Origin: Candidatus Margulisiibacteriota bacterium
Lineage (GTDB): Bacteria; Margulisbacteria; Marinamargulisbacteria; SXXA01; SICP01
Direction: 5' to 3'
DNA length: 43,759 nt
Assembly (NCBI GenBank): GCA_009691415.1
Contig: SICP01000012.1
Coordinates: forward strand, 1 to 43,759
The notes under the pieces are model-generated. The model was not told the origin of the DNA. It was given only the letters and a program-made list of their open reading frames with translations, and did not search any database. How positions within the stretch are numbered: the first letter of the stretch is position 1; the number at the start of each line of letters is the position of its first letter. A program made the translations under genes and the position numbers. This document shows positions 1 through 8,573 of the stretch, piece after piece.

Positions 1-837
<837 letters not shown>

Positions 838-870
838 TCACTCTTAGTAATGTCATGATATGATTGCAGA

Positions 871-1407
871 ATGAAAAATAGGATTCTTTTATCCATCTTG
901 GCCCTGCTGTTTGTAGGTGTGATGACAGCTAACGCAGCAGAATCATACCTAGATAGTCAAACATTGATTGTTCATGACAGTGGCTTAGTTTATAAACTTG
1001 GCAAAGTAGGGATCGGTACAGCAAATCCTGTAGCCTCGTTTAATATCGCCGTTTCAACTCAATTTGACTCTAATATCGGATTCCAAGAGATACGAACCAC
1101 GTCTAACGTAACGCCAACGACCCTCAATTGGAATAAAGGGAACAAACAGCGTTTGGCTATTTCAAGTAGCGGTACAACTGTACTTATATTCACAAATCCC
1201 ACGCCAGTATCCATGGCCTGCCACCTGCAGTTAATGCTTACCTACACTCACGCATCTGGCATAACAGGTATTACGTGGCCCGCAAGCGTAAAATGGCCCG
1301 GAGGCGCGGCCCCCCTTCTATCCAAAACGCAAAATACGCTGGATATCGTTGATTTCTTTTACATAAATGGGACCTATTATGGCGTTACGGCGTTCGATTT
1401 TCGGTAG
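871..1407 (+). CDS. Small secreted protein, tandem paralogue 1
   Basis: 178 residues with a clear signal peptide (MKNRILLSILALLFVGVMTANAA, cleavage near residue 23). The mature part starts with a GKVGIGTANP motif, the 'GIGT.xP' element often seen at the start of tail-fibre and surface-protein repeats. It ends with WPASVKWPGGAAPLLS...YYGVTAFDFR, a beta-rich ending that also resembles phage fibre or adhesin modules. No catalytic motif is seen. The next gene encodes a homologue with the same order of motifs and starts inside the 3' end of this one. Role unknown; a surface or extracellular structural protein is the best guess from the signal peptide and beta-rich motifs. Confidence 0.75.
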   Translation: MKNRILLSILALLFVGVMTANAAESYLDSQTLIVHDSGLVYKLGKVGIGTANPVASFNIAVSTQFDSNIGFQEIRTTSNVTPTTLNWNKGNKQRLAISSSGTTVLIFTNPTPVSMACHLQLMLTYTHASGITGITWPASVKWPGGAAPLLSKTQNTLDIVDFFYINGTYYGVTAFDFR

Positions 1408-1882
1408 TATCGGTAGCCTATTTTTTATAGGCTCATTATTGAATGGAGAAGCAAAGTCGTTTCTAAATAAAGATGTTCTGCAAGTAGATAAAATCGGCAT
1501 TTTCTATAAGATTGGGAAAGTAGGCATAGGGACCTCTTCACCGGACGCACCGTTCCACGTTCTAGTAACAACGCAAATGAACGCTTTGCTTATGATGAAG
1601 CCAGTCACAGCGAATAGCACAACCATACAATGGTCCTCTTCAAACTATCAGGTGGTCAGTGTAGGCGGAAGTACCCTCAACGTCACCTTTGTGAATCCTT
1701 CTTCGCCGAGGCATCTCATGCTAGTGGTTAAGCATGCTGGGACAGGAGCGACGACATTTCCAAGTACCATCAAATGGCAAAAGGCCATTAAACCCACTTT
1801 AACCAGTAAAAATGTCGATCTTATTGGATTTTATTACAATGGGTCCACGTATTATGGAGTCGGCAATTTTAATTTTAAATAA
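1379..1882 (+). CDS. Small secreted protein, tandem paralogue 2
   Basis: About 167 residues from the ATG at 1379. An earlier in-frame ATG at 1367 would add four residues. Either start lies inside the 3' end of the previous gene, an overlap of 29 or 41 bp. A hydrophobic N-terminus (SIFGSIGSLFFIGSLLNGEA) looks like a signal peptide. The mature part repeats the plan of its neighbour: YKIGKVGIGTSSPDAPF, a central Ser/Thr-rich stretch, then FPSTIKWQKAIKPTLT and a final YYGVGNFNFK. This is a diverged tandem duplication. Function not recognised; probably exported and beta-rich. Confidence 0.72.
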   Translation: MALRRSIFGSIGSLFFIGSLLNGEAKSFLNKDVLQVDKIGIFYKIGKVGIGTSSPDAPFHVLVTTQMNALLMMKPVTANSTTIQWSSSNYQVVSVGGSTLNVTFVNPSSPRHLMLVVKHAGTGATTFPSTIKWQKAIKPTLTSKNVDLIGFYYNGSTYYGVGNFNFK

Positions 1883-1887
1883 AATAT

Positions 1888-3015
1888 TTAAAATCCAATA
1901 TACCAAGACGTGTTATTTCCATAGATATAAATCGAAGCATTGGTTCGTAAAGTAACGGTAGGATCGCTAGGTAATCCCCCATACTCAACAATATAACCAG
2001 CTATGCTACTGTTGGTGTTAGAAAAGTCATTCCATGTGGCATTATCCTTATAGATATGAAGGAAATTTTCACCGCCCGCATTATTAGGTTCGGGATAATT
2101 AGCCCAAGCTGTAAATCGCTCCGAAAGGCTGTCGTTACTGAGACGAATATTATGGGTTCCGTGAATGCCTTCGTTAGCGTCAGTATATCCTTTAGAATCC
2201 CAAATTTGGGTCCCTGCTTCAGGACCTGTCGCCCAATACCAGGTACCTTCTGCGTTAGTCTGAGCCGAATTTGACGTAAGTGTAGGCGTTGTAAAAACTT
2301 GATTCTTTGAAAATCCGCTATTCAGATAGGTCCATGTTTGAAAAATATCATCACTTCCCCCAAGCCACGCATTTCCGTCTAATTGACCAACAACAAAATC
2401 GTTTTCAAGCTGAGAGGTAAACGTAGCCAAATATCCGGTAAGCCCAAAGTACGTGGAGCTACTGGCAGATTCTTTCACGGTAGTCCAGGTTTTGACAATC
2501 GGCCCACCAAGGGAAACATATTTATAAAAATGCCCTGTCCCACCCGGCTGATCCAATGCATAGAAAAGCTGATCTTCTCCAACAGAAAATCGAATCTGTA
2601 ATAATCTAGAATGGGGTTGTTGAGAGGAATTAGAATATCTAAAAGATCGAAAGAGTGTGGCCCAGCTACTAGCCGGTTTAGCCGCTGCAGTAATGGTATA
2701 CCCGGGGTATCCGGAACCATTGACATTCGCGCTTTGAGTAAGAGTAAAGCCAGTAGCCGCAGAGGGTAGACAGGTAATGACATCCTCGTTAGCGTTGTAA
2801 CCAATAAACAATACATAGCCTGCAGAAAAATTTTGGGCCGTATACGGCAGATTGGTCTGGGGATCATTAATCGTAAGGCCGGCGTCAACGGTAACGATTT
2901 GCGCTATTGAATGTTGTATCCAAACAACGGGCACATTGGACGTGGCGATGACAATGCCCGCTGAATAGATAACTGTCGGAAAAAAAAGAAGCCCAAATAA
3001 GAGCAAAAACCGCAT
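1888..3015 (-). CDS. Secreted C-type-lectin-domain protein
   Basis: 375 residues with signal peptide MRFLLLFGLLFFPTVIYSAG. Residues of about 20-160 form a beta-rich module with FRSFRYSNSSQQPHSRLLQIRF, reminiscent of cadherin/CSPG-like repeats in bacterial surface proteins. Residues of about 185-345 read as a C-type-lectin-like domain: YLATFTSQLENDFV, AWLGGSDD, WYWATGPEAGTQIW, ANYPEPNNAGGENFLHI, and ATWNDF followed by IAGYIVEYGG. The EPNN and WND signatures match the Ca2+/ligand-binding loops of this fold. Known bacterial members are often adhesins or carbohydrate- or protein-binding surface proteins; ligand unknown. It is convergent with the tandem secreted proteins, with a gap of only 5 bases, so the three may form a surface-protein cluster. 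Confidence 0.8.
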   Translation of the reverse strand: MRFLLLFGLLFFPTVIYSAGIVIATSNVPVVWIQHSIAQIVTVDAGLTINDPQTNLPYTAQNFSAGYVLFIGYNANEDVITCLPSAATGFTLTQSANVNGSGYPGYTITAAAKPASSWATLFRSFRYSNSSQQPHSRLLQIRFSVGEDQLFYALDQPGGTGHFYKYVSLGGPIVKTWTTVKESASSSTYFGLTGYLATFTSQLENDFVVGQLDGNAWLGGSDDIFQTWTYLNSGFSKNQVFTTPTLTSNSAQTNAEGTWYWATGPEAGTQIWDSKGYTDANEGIHGTHNIRLSNDSLSERFTAWANYPEPNNAGGENFLHIYKDNATWNDFSNTNSSIAGYIVEYGGLPSDPTVTLRTNASIYIYGNNTSWYIGF

Positions 3016-3066
3016 AGATTCTCCAGTGCTGAAAATACCTTAAACAAGTTTATCATAACAGAACAT

Positions 3067-4410
3067 CTAAAAAATCTTCCCAGGATTCAAAAGCCCCTTC
3101 GGATCAAACGCCTCTTTAATCGCTTTCATACAGGCAATATCTCGATCAGAAAACATCAAATTTAAATACTTTTTCTTCGTCAAACCAATCCCATGTTCAC
3201 CCGTAATTGACCCGCCCATGTCCACCGCAAGCCGCAACAATTTTTCGGTTAGACTTTCTAAAATCGGTGCTGGTCCCGTTTGTAAAATATTCACATGAAT
3301 ATTCCCATCACCTAAATGACCATACCCCAAAACAGTTACGCCCTCTTGTTTTCCCAACGCTTTTGCACGTCTTAAATAGGGCCCAATCTGATCCGGGGGC
3401 ACCACAATATCGTGTGAACGTTTTGCGATAGACATAGCAGTCAAAGACTCCGAAACCGAGCGTCGTATCTTCCAAAATGCGTCCTGATCTTCATCGCTAA
3501 GTGCTATCTCAATATCATGTGCCCCATGAGTTAGGCACACGTCTCGAAGAACATCACATTCCGACTGATCACCATCCAACTGAAACAAAACAAACGCGTC
3601 ACCATCTGGCACTTCAATTCCTAGATGAAGACGCACAGCATCTACACACGTCCGATCCATGAACTCCGCAGCAGCAGGATACACAGACGACGTACACGCC
3701 GCCTGTAATGCCGCTATCGCTTGATCATAGTTCGAAAAGCTTGCCCTAAACGTTGCACGAAAACGAGGGTACGGAATTAATCGTAAATAAATTTTCGTAA
3801 TAACAGACAGCGTTCCTTCCTGGCCCACCATCAAACTCAACAAATCATAACCCGCCACATTCTTATATAATTTTCCACCCAAATGAAACGGTGTTCCATC
3901 TACATAAAACCCTGATAGCCCTGTCACATACTGACGCGTCACGCCATACTTAAACGCACTCGGTCCGCCTGCATTCTCAGCCACATTTCCACCAATCGTA
4001 CAGCGATCCGAACTTGCTGGATCGGGCGGATAATACAGGCCATGAGAACGCGCTAGTTCTTGCAAGTCCCCAGTAATAACGCCAGGTTCTACCACTGCAA
4101 TACGATTGGCAAGATCTATTTCTAGAATGCGATTCATACGTACAAATGACAGAACAATACACGGTCCCACAACGTTACATCCTCCCGTCATGCCTGTACC
4201 TGCGCCTCGTGGCACAATAGGAATAGAAAACCGATTAGAGATTTCTAAAATAATAGTGACCTCTGCATCAGACGAGGGAAAGATTACAACGGACGCCGGC
4301 AAATAGTCTTGCCCTAAAGCGGTATCGTGAGCATGAGAAGATAAGATTTCGGAATCAACAGAGAGGGTAGAGGAGGGGAGGGCAGAACGAAGTGCGTGAA
4401 TGAAATCCAT
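3067..4410 (-). CDS. FAD-linked oxidase, GlcD-like (glycolate/lactate oxidase family)
   Basis: 447 residues. The N-terminal half is an FAD-binding type 4 (PCMH) domain with VPRGAGTGMTGGCN, PPDPASSDRCTIGGNVAENAGG and KYGVTRQYV. The C-terminal half is an FAD-oxidase C domain with GYGHLGDGNIHVNI and GGSITGEHGIGLTKKKYL, the last containing the usual active-site histidine. The family oxidises 2-hydroxy acids such as glycolate or D-lactate. Length and motifs fit GlcD rather than D-lactate dehydrogenase Dld. No glcE- or glcF-like partner is adjacent, so substrate and electron acceptor are uncertain. It lies downstream of tRNA-Thr on the same strand and could be read through from that promoter. Confidence 0.88.
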   Translation of the reverse strand: MDFIHALRSALPSSTLSVDSEILSSHAHDTALGQDYLPASVVIFPSSDAEVTIILEISNRFSIPIVPRGAGTGMTGGCNVVGPCIVLSFVRMNRILEIDLANRIAVVEPGVITGDLQELARSHGLYYPPDPASSDRCTIGGNVAENAGGPSAFKYGVTRQYVTGLSGFYVDGTPFHLGGKLYKNVAGYDLLSLMVGQEGTLSVITKIYLRLIPYPRFRATFRASFSNYDQAIAALQAACTSSVYPAAAEFMDRTCVDAVRLHLGIEVPDGDAFVLFQLDGDQSECDVLRDVCLTHGAHDIEIALSDEDQDAFWKIRRSVSESLTAMSIAKRSHDIVVPPDQIGPYLRRAKALGKQEGVTVLGYGHLGDGNIHVNILQTGPAPILESLTEKLLRLAVDMGGSITGEHGIGLTKKKYLNLMFSDRDIACMKAIKEAFDPKGLLNPGKIF

Positions 4411-4444
4411 AACGAATCCTACTATGTCTATTATATGATTATAA

Positions 4445-4520
4445 TGGAGCTCCCGACCGGAATTGAACCGGTGACCTCATCCTTACCATGGATGCGCTCT
4501 ACCTACTGAGCTACAGGAGC
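4445..4520 (-). tRNA. tRNA-Thr (anticodon GGT)
   Basis: Folds as a standard cloverleaf on the minus strand. The acceptor arms are GCTCCTG/CGGGAGC (one T-G pair), the D-arm is GCTC/GAGC, and the anticodon stem CATCC/GGATG closes the loop ATGGTAA. The anticodon is therefore GGT, reading ACC threonine codons. The T-arm is ACCGG/CCGGT around TTCAATT. The discriminator base is T and CCA is encoded (4445-4447). The length is 76 bases with CCA. Confidence 0.95.
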
Positions 4521-4538
4521 TTAAAAACAAGCTTGTTG

Positions 4539-4567
4539 ACTATAGCAATCGCCCGACTAGACGTCCA
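4539..4567 (-). promoter_or_regulatory. Promoter for tRNA-Thr
   Basis: On the minus strand, -35 TGGACG (4562-4567), a 17-base spacer and -10 TATAGT (4539-4544) precede the tRNA 5' end at 4520 by about 18 bases, leaving a leader of roughly 12 bases. Its -35 overlaps the -35 of the divergent rho promoter by two bases. Predicted by eye from the sigma70-type consensus. Confidence 0.55.
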
Positions 4568-4586
4568 GAATAAAAAAGGGTATACT
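4558..4586 (+). promoter_or_regulatory. Promoter for rho
   Basis: -35 TAGACG (4558-4563), 17-base spacer, -10 TATACT (4581-4586). Transcription would start near 4593 and give a leader of about 48 bases before the rho ATG at 4641. That leader holds two six-base C tracts (4613-4618 and 4627-4632), a composition favourable to Rho binding. The -35 overlaps that of the divergent tRNA-Thr promoter. Confidence 0.5.
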
Positions 4587-4640
4587 CCCAAAAAATATAA
4601 ACTCATTATTCACCCCCCAGTTATAACCCCCCAAGCCATT

Positions 4641-5918
4641 ATGGAAACCCCAACAATTCAAGAAAAAGATCAGACTTTAGATATTTTAGAATTGCAAAAA
4701 AGCAATCTCAAAATATTGCATGAACTTGCACAAAAACTAAATGTGCCCGATTACAAGGGGCTCAAAAAAAATGATCTGATTTTTAAAATACTTCAAAACA
4801 AAACCGAACAAAACGGATACGTATTTGCACGAGGCGTTTTAGAAATCTTGCCCGATGGATATGGATTTTTAAGAACAAATAATTATTTGCCAAGCTCTGA
4901 AGACATCTACGTTTCGCAATCACAAATCAAACGTTTTGGTATTACCACCGGCGATATGATTTCGGGACAAGTCCGAACCCCAAAAGAAGCGGAGCGTTAT
5001 TTTTCATTACTGCGTGTCGAAGCCATCAATGATGAAGCCCCTGAGAAAATTAAAGAGCGTACACTTTTTTCAAATCTAACCCCTATTTATCCAGAAGAAA
5101 AACTTAACTTAGAAATCGGAGCGTATCCAATTTCTGGACGTATTATGGACATGTTGGCGCCCATCGGAAAAGGTCAGCGAGCACTCGTTGTCTCCCCTCC
5201 AAAAGCAGGAAAAACGACTATTTTAAAAGAAATTGCCAATGCCATTTCAATTAACCATCCAGAAATACTTATTAAAGTGCTTCTAATTGATGAGCGGCCT
5301 GAAGAAGTAACGGATATGCAACGGTCAGTAGATGGAGAAGTGATCTATTCAACGTTCGATGAACCGCCAGATCAGCACGTGCGTGTTTCGGAATTAGTTT
5401 TAGAAAGTGCAAAACGATTGGTGGAATGTGGTAAAGATGTTGTTATTTTACTCGACAGTATCACACGGTTGGCGCGTGCCTATAATTTAGTTGTGCCGCC
5501 GTCCGGAAGAACACTTTCGGGTGGACTGGATCCCAGTTCGCTACACAAGCCAAAACGTTTTTTCGGTGGCGCAAGAAATATTGAAAATGGTGGAAGTCTC
5601 ACCATCATTGCTACCGCCCTTGTCGATACAGGATCTCGCATGGATGACATCATCTATGAAGAATTTAAAGGCACGGGCAATATGGAGTTGCATCTAGACC
5701 GAAAACTAGCCAACAAACGTATTTTCCCAGCTATCGACGTCGTCAATTCTGGAACTAGAAAAGAAGAACTATTGGTTGCAGATGACACGCTCAAGAAAGC
5801 CTATCTCTTACGCAAAAATATGGACTCTGATTCCTCCGCTTCAGCAGAAGAACTTATCAGATTATTAAAACAAACCAAGTCCAACGAAGAGTTCTTAAGC
5901 TCAGCAATTTTTATTTAA
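4641..5918 (+). CDS. rho: Transcription termination factor Rho
   Basis: Hexameric RNA-dependent ATPase/helicase that ends transcription at C-rich, unstructured RNA. From the ATG at 4641 the protein has 425 residues, close to the usual ~420. In order there is an N-terminal SAP-like helical segment ([18 protein letters not shown]), the RNA-binding cold-shock-like domain ([32 protein letters not shown], in parts), and the ATPase core. The core has Walker [17 protein letters not shown], Walker [17 protein letters not shown] and the Q/R-loop region [26 protein letters not shown]. The longer frame from 4488 starts inside the tRNA gene and is not believable. No strong Shine-Dalgarno precedes 4641. 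It converges with the FliF-FliG gene across a GC-rich hairpin. Confidence 0.96.
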   Translation: METPTIQEKDQTLDILELQKSNLKILHELAQKLNVPDYKGLKKNDLIFKILQNKTEQNGYVFARGVLEILPDGYGFLRTNNYLPSSEDIYVSQSQIKRFGITTGDMISGQVRTPKEAERYFSLLRVEAINDEAPEKIKERTLFSNLTPIYPEEKLNLEIGAYPISGRIMDMLAPIGKGQRALVVSPPKAGKTTILKEIANAISINHPEILIKVLLIDERPEEVTDMQRSVDGEVIYSTFDEPPDQHVRVSELVLESAKRLVECGKDVVILLDSITRLARAYNLVVPPSGRTLSGGLDPSSLHKPKRFFGGARNIENGGSLTIIATALVDTGSRMDDIIYEEFKGTGNMELHLDRKLANKRIFPAIDVVNSGTRKEELLVADDTLKKAYLLRKNMDSDSSASAEELIRLLKQTKSNEEFLSSAIFI

Positions 5919-5945
5919 AAAAAAGCCCCTATATAAATCTTGTCT

Positions 5946-5983
5946 CCTCCCCTTACGAAGGGGAGGCCGGCCGGGGTGTCTAA
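5946..5983. repeat. GC-rich palindromic intergenic element
   Basis: A 9-bp perfect hairpin, CCTCCCCTT-ACG-AAGGGGAGG (5946-5966), is followed by a GCCGGCCGG palindrome and CGGGGTGTCT. It is far more GC-rich than its surroundings and lies between the convergent 3' ends of rho and the FliF-FliG gene. No T tract follows directly on either strand, so it is not a classic intrinsic terminator, though it may still act as a 3'-end structure. The CGGGGTGTCT core recurs in the other orientation near 41310-41320. Confidence 0.5.
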
Positions 5984-5990
5984 CTATCTC

Positions 5991-7472
5991 TTACCCCGTA
6001 ATTTTTTCCCGAAGATGAACCTTGCCTTCGTTTTCAAGTTTTCCTGCAATACCCAAAATATAATCTTGTGCAGATTCAATGTCCTGTTTTGCAATCGCAG
6101 TACCCTTAAGATCTAAGAATTGCTGAATCATTTCTTTTGCTGCTTTACTGAGGTTGATATTGATACGCTGATAGGTTTCTTCTTCAACAGAAACCAATGC
6201 TGTCGCCAGAAGGTCTATATTTACCTCAGAGAGAATAAACTTCAACTCGTTATCATCTAAATATCTCAAATCGTCGAAAATCAAAATGTTACTTCTAAAG
6301 GCTTCATAAGATTTAGGGTCATTTTGACCAAGTACCGTAAGTAATTGTTTTTTGACCTCACCAGAAACAAAGGAGAAAATGCGTTGAAAGCCCGATTGTC
6401 CACCCACCAAACATTCCAACCAATTTCGCATACGAGCTTCCAATTTATCTAAAAATTCACGATTAACCAATCGCTGACTCAAAAGAGTAGAGGTAACAAC
6501 CGCTTGATTTTTAAGGTCTAATTCACCCAAAACTTTGGAGGCCAATTGGGGGGGTAAGAAAGAAATAATGACAGCAATATGTTCAATCGCTATATTCTCT
6601 TTTTTCAAAAGAAAAATAAGATTATCAATGTTGGTTTCAGTTACAAAATCAAAATACACTTTAATCGCGGGCGTATTTGAAATCGTAATATCTTGACCAC
6701 CACCCATATTGCCAATACTGGTAGGCAGTTCAATGTTGGGGCTAACACTTACATTAGATCCGCCACCACTTGAGTCAGACGACGCCCGATTGCTCTTATA
6801 TAAAGAAAACTGTTTAAGTTTAAGCAAAATATAAATAACAAGAGAAATGACAAGCAAAACCAACGCCGTAAATTGCAAAATATTTTGTATAGAAAAAATA
6901 TCTTGAGAAGTCGTAGACGTACTTCCAGGTGCACCACCAGGTGCCAAGGCGGATTCGCGAGCAAAAGGGCGATAGGTCATGTTGACCACATCACGTCCAT
7001 CACTAAGGCCCAAGACTTCTTTAATCACCGCTGTAGATCGCCCAGCCTGTCCACGTGGAAAATCTCTATTTACAATCACATCAATCACAATTTTGCGAAC
7101 CTGAGGTTGCGTATAGCGCGTTACAGAATCAAAAGGCAATTGATTGAGGTGCTGAGTAGGGGGCGCTAAGTTACGTATGACAGGATATCCCGGTAAGATA
7201 TTCATTTTTTCACTTGAAGATTTTGCGGTAGCTTGTGGAATAGATTTGACTGCTGATTGGCGGGTATATTTCACGTCATATTGTGGGTCTGATAAACTTA
7301 CCGATGCACGAACAATAAAGTTGTTTTTGCCATAGAGACTATCCAGCGCATTTTGAGCTTTTTGTGCCAACAAACTTTCCATTAACACTTGCTCGCTGGT
7401 GACCGAAAAAGCCGGAACACTCATGCAAATAGCAAGACTAAAACCTAAAATAGAGCGGGTCCAAATTCTCAT
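5991..7472 (-). CDS. FliF-FliG chimera: secreted/RBM3-like domain, TM, FliG middle and C domains
   Basis: 493 residues. Residues 1-23 are a signal peptide or anchor (MRIWTRSILGFSLAICMSVPAFS). Residues of about 35-162 match the periplasmic C-terminal part of flagellar MS-ring FliF: QKAQNALDSLYGKNNFIVRASVSL, in parts, then RKIVIDVIVNRDFP and DGRDVVNMTYRPF. A transmembrane helix lies at about 198-218, followed by a Gly/Ser linker. Residues of about 265-493 read as FliG: EHIAVIISFLPPQLASKVL is the middle-domain (EHPQ-type) motif. LIFDDLRYLDDNELKFILSE, NLSKAAKEMI and DIESAQDYIL form the torque-domain core. The two adjacent Asp of the motor helix are kept (D406/D407), but the following Arg is Asn. 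FliF RBM1, RBM2 and its first internal membrane helix are missing, and FliG lacks its N-terminal FliF-binding domain, replaced by direct fusion. No other flagellar gene is nearby. Probably an inner-membrane ring or scaffold with cytoplasmic FliG; whether it rotates is unknown. Confidence 0.82.
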   Translation of the reverse strand: MRIWTRSILGFSLAICMSVPAFSVTSEQVLMESLLAQKAQNALDSLYGKNNFIVRASVSLSDPQYDVKYTRQSAVKSIPQATAKSSSEKMNILPGYPVIRNLAPPTQHLNQLPFDSVTRYTQPQVRKIVIDVIVNRDFPRGQAGRSTAVIKEVLGLSDGRDVVNMTYRPFARESALAPGGAPGSTSTTSQDIFSIQNILQFTALVLLVISLVIYILLKLKQFSLYKSNRASSDSSGGGSNVSVSPNIELPTSIGNMGGGQDITISNTPAIKVYFDFVTETNIDNLIFLLKKENIAIEHIAVIISFLPPQLASKVLGELDLKNQAVVTSTLLSQRLVNREFLDKLEARMRNWLECLVGGQSGFQRIFSFVSGEVKKQLLTVLGQNDPKSYEAFRSNILIFDDLRYLDDNELKFILSEVNIDLLATALVSVEEETYQRININLSKAAKEMIQQFLDLKGTAIAKQDIESAQDYILGIAGKLENEGKVHLREKITG

Positions 7473-8566
7473 TGTGTTGTCCTTTTTGAGAGTTGCGATT
7501 TAGCTACTTTTACAGCCCATTTACCATTTTCTAATTCCTCAACAGTTGCCGTCAGCTTCTGCTCTCGGAGTTTTTGTGCGTAAGCATAGGCTTGTGTTTG
7601 TGTCGGAAATACACCCAGCAACTGCGCTTCAGTTTGCACCAGATCTGTTTTTTTCTCAACCTTTTGACTCAATGCCGCTTTGGCCGCGTCTTCGGCTTGT
7701 TTTTGATCCTCCTCTATAAACTGTTTGGCTTGAACAATGACTTCTTCCAATTGCGCATCACCCGGATGCAAAAACAGCGCAGTGGTCCAGGCCTCCAAGG
7801 CTTTTTTCTTGTCGCCAAGCATATAGTGACTAGAGCCAATGCGTTCGTAAATCCTATAGTTTTCTTTATCAAAATAAGTCAGCGTATCCAAAACAGTGAG
7901 GGCGCGTTCATAATTACCGCCATAAAAATAGGTTTCGGATAACTTCCAATATTTATTCTGAATATCTTCCACTTTATAAGCCCCAGGTGCTAGATCATAT
8001 GCCAATTTCAAAAACTCACGCCCACTGAAGTATCTGCGATGTAAAAACAAGGTATGAATCAAAAAGTCTTTTGCAATATTTTGTTGTCCCATTACATAAA
8101 AATTTTCTGCTTTTGTGTATAAAGAATTAATCAATTTAAGTGTTTCCGGGTCCAATTCCCCATCAGATTTTAAAAGCGCTGGCTGTGTTTTTTCATTTTC
8201 ACGAACAGTTAAAACGGTCGTTAATCGCTCTACCATTTGTTGATCCACGAGTGTTTTATCACTATCCGGAATTTTCGAAAGTACATCTAAAGCGGATAGA
8301 TAATCTTTTCGCTGAATAGATTTTTGCAAAGAGTCTCTAAAAGCAGCCATGTCAGCTGTAGAAACTTGTGAGACGGGGGCGACTTCAGGGGCTTTTGGGG
8401 CTGTTCTGTTTTGTGAAAATGCAGATATTTTTGCGGGTTTTTCGGGGACTGTTTTGGCAGGTTCTGTACGTTTATTCCATTTAGGTCTTTCTTGAAACCC
8501 AAACGCAAACAGACTGGAAGATCCCAATAAAATAGTCACAATAATAATCCAAAAAGATCTGTTCAT
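7469..8566 (-). CDS. Secreted TPR protein with C-terminal SPOR-like domain
   Basis: 365 residues from the ATG at 8566. A longer form from 8599 would start inside hemL. The N-terminus MNRSFWIIIVTILLGSSSLFAFG is a signal peptide, followed by a Pro/Lys-rich linker to about residue 65. Helical repeats fill about 70-285, with TPR-like units such as YERALTVLDTLTYFDKENYR and KKALEAWTTALFLHPGDAQL. The last ~60 residues (QTEAQLLGVFPTQTQAYAYA, then AVKVAKSQL) resemble a SPOR domain, which in known proteins binds glycan strands stripped of peptides. It starts 7 bases after the hemL stop and overlaps the FliF-FliG gene by 4 bp (ATGA-type), so translational coupling is likely. A periplasmic partner anchoring the FliF-FliG protein to peptidoglycan is a reasonable inference. 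The SPOR assignment is by eye and moderately sure. Confidence 0.75.
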   Translation of the reverse strand: MNRSFWIIIVTILLGSSSLFAFGFQERPKWNKRTEPAKTVPEKPAKISAFSQNRTAPKAPEVAPVSQVSTADMAAFRDSLQKSIQRKDYLSALDVLSKIPDSDKTLVDQQMVERLTTVLTVRENEKTQPALLKSDGELDPETLKLINSLYTKAENFYVMGQQNIAKDFLIHTLFLHRRYFSGREFLKLAYDLAPGAYKVEDIQNKYWKLSETYFYGGNYERALTVLDTLTYFDKENYRIYERIGSSHYMLGDKKKALEAWTTALFLHPGDAQLEEVIVQAKQFIEEDQKQAEDAAKAALSQKVEKKTDLVQTEAQLLGVFPTQTQAYAYAQKLREQKLTATVEELENGKWAVKVAKSQLSKRTTQ

Positions 8567-8573
8567 AAAATCA

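Noticed and set aside
2475-2888. 137-residue minus-strand frame
   Set aside because: Out-of-frame shadow of the lectin-domain gene on the same strand, with no recognisable protein features.
4488-4640. N-terminal extension of rho by 51 residues
   Set aside because: It begins inside tRNA-Thr and crosses the predicted promoter; the ATG at 4641 gives the normal Rho length.
5946-5966. Hairpin as intrinsic terminator of rho
   Set aside because: No T tract follows it on the plus strand; kept only as a palindromic repeat.
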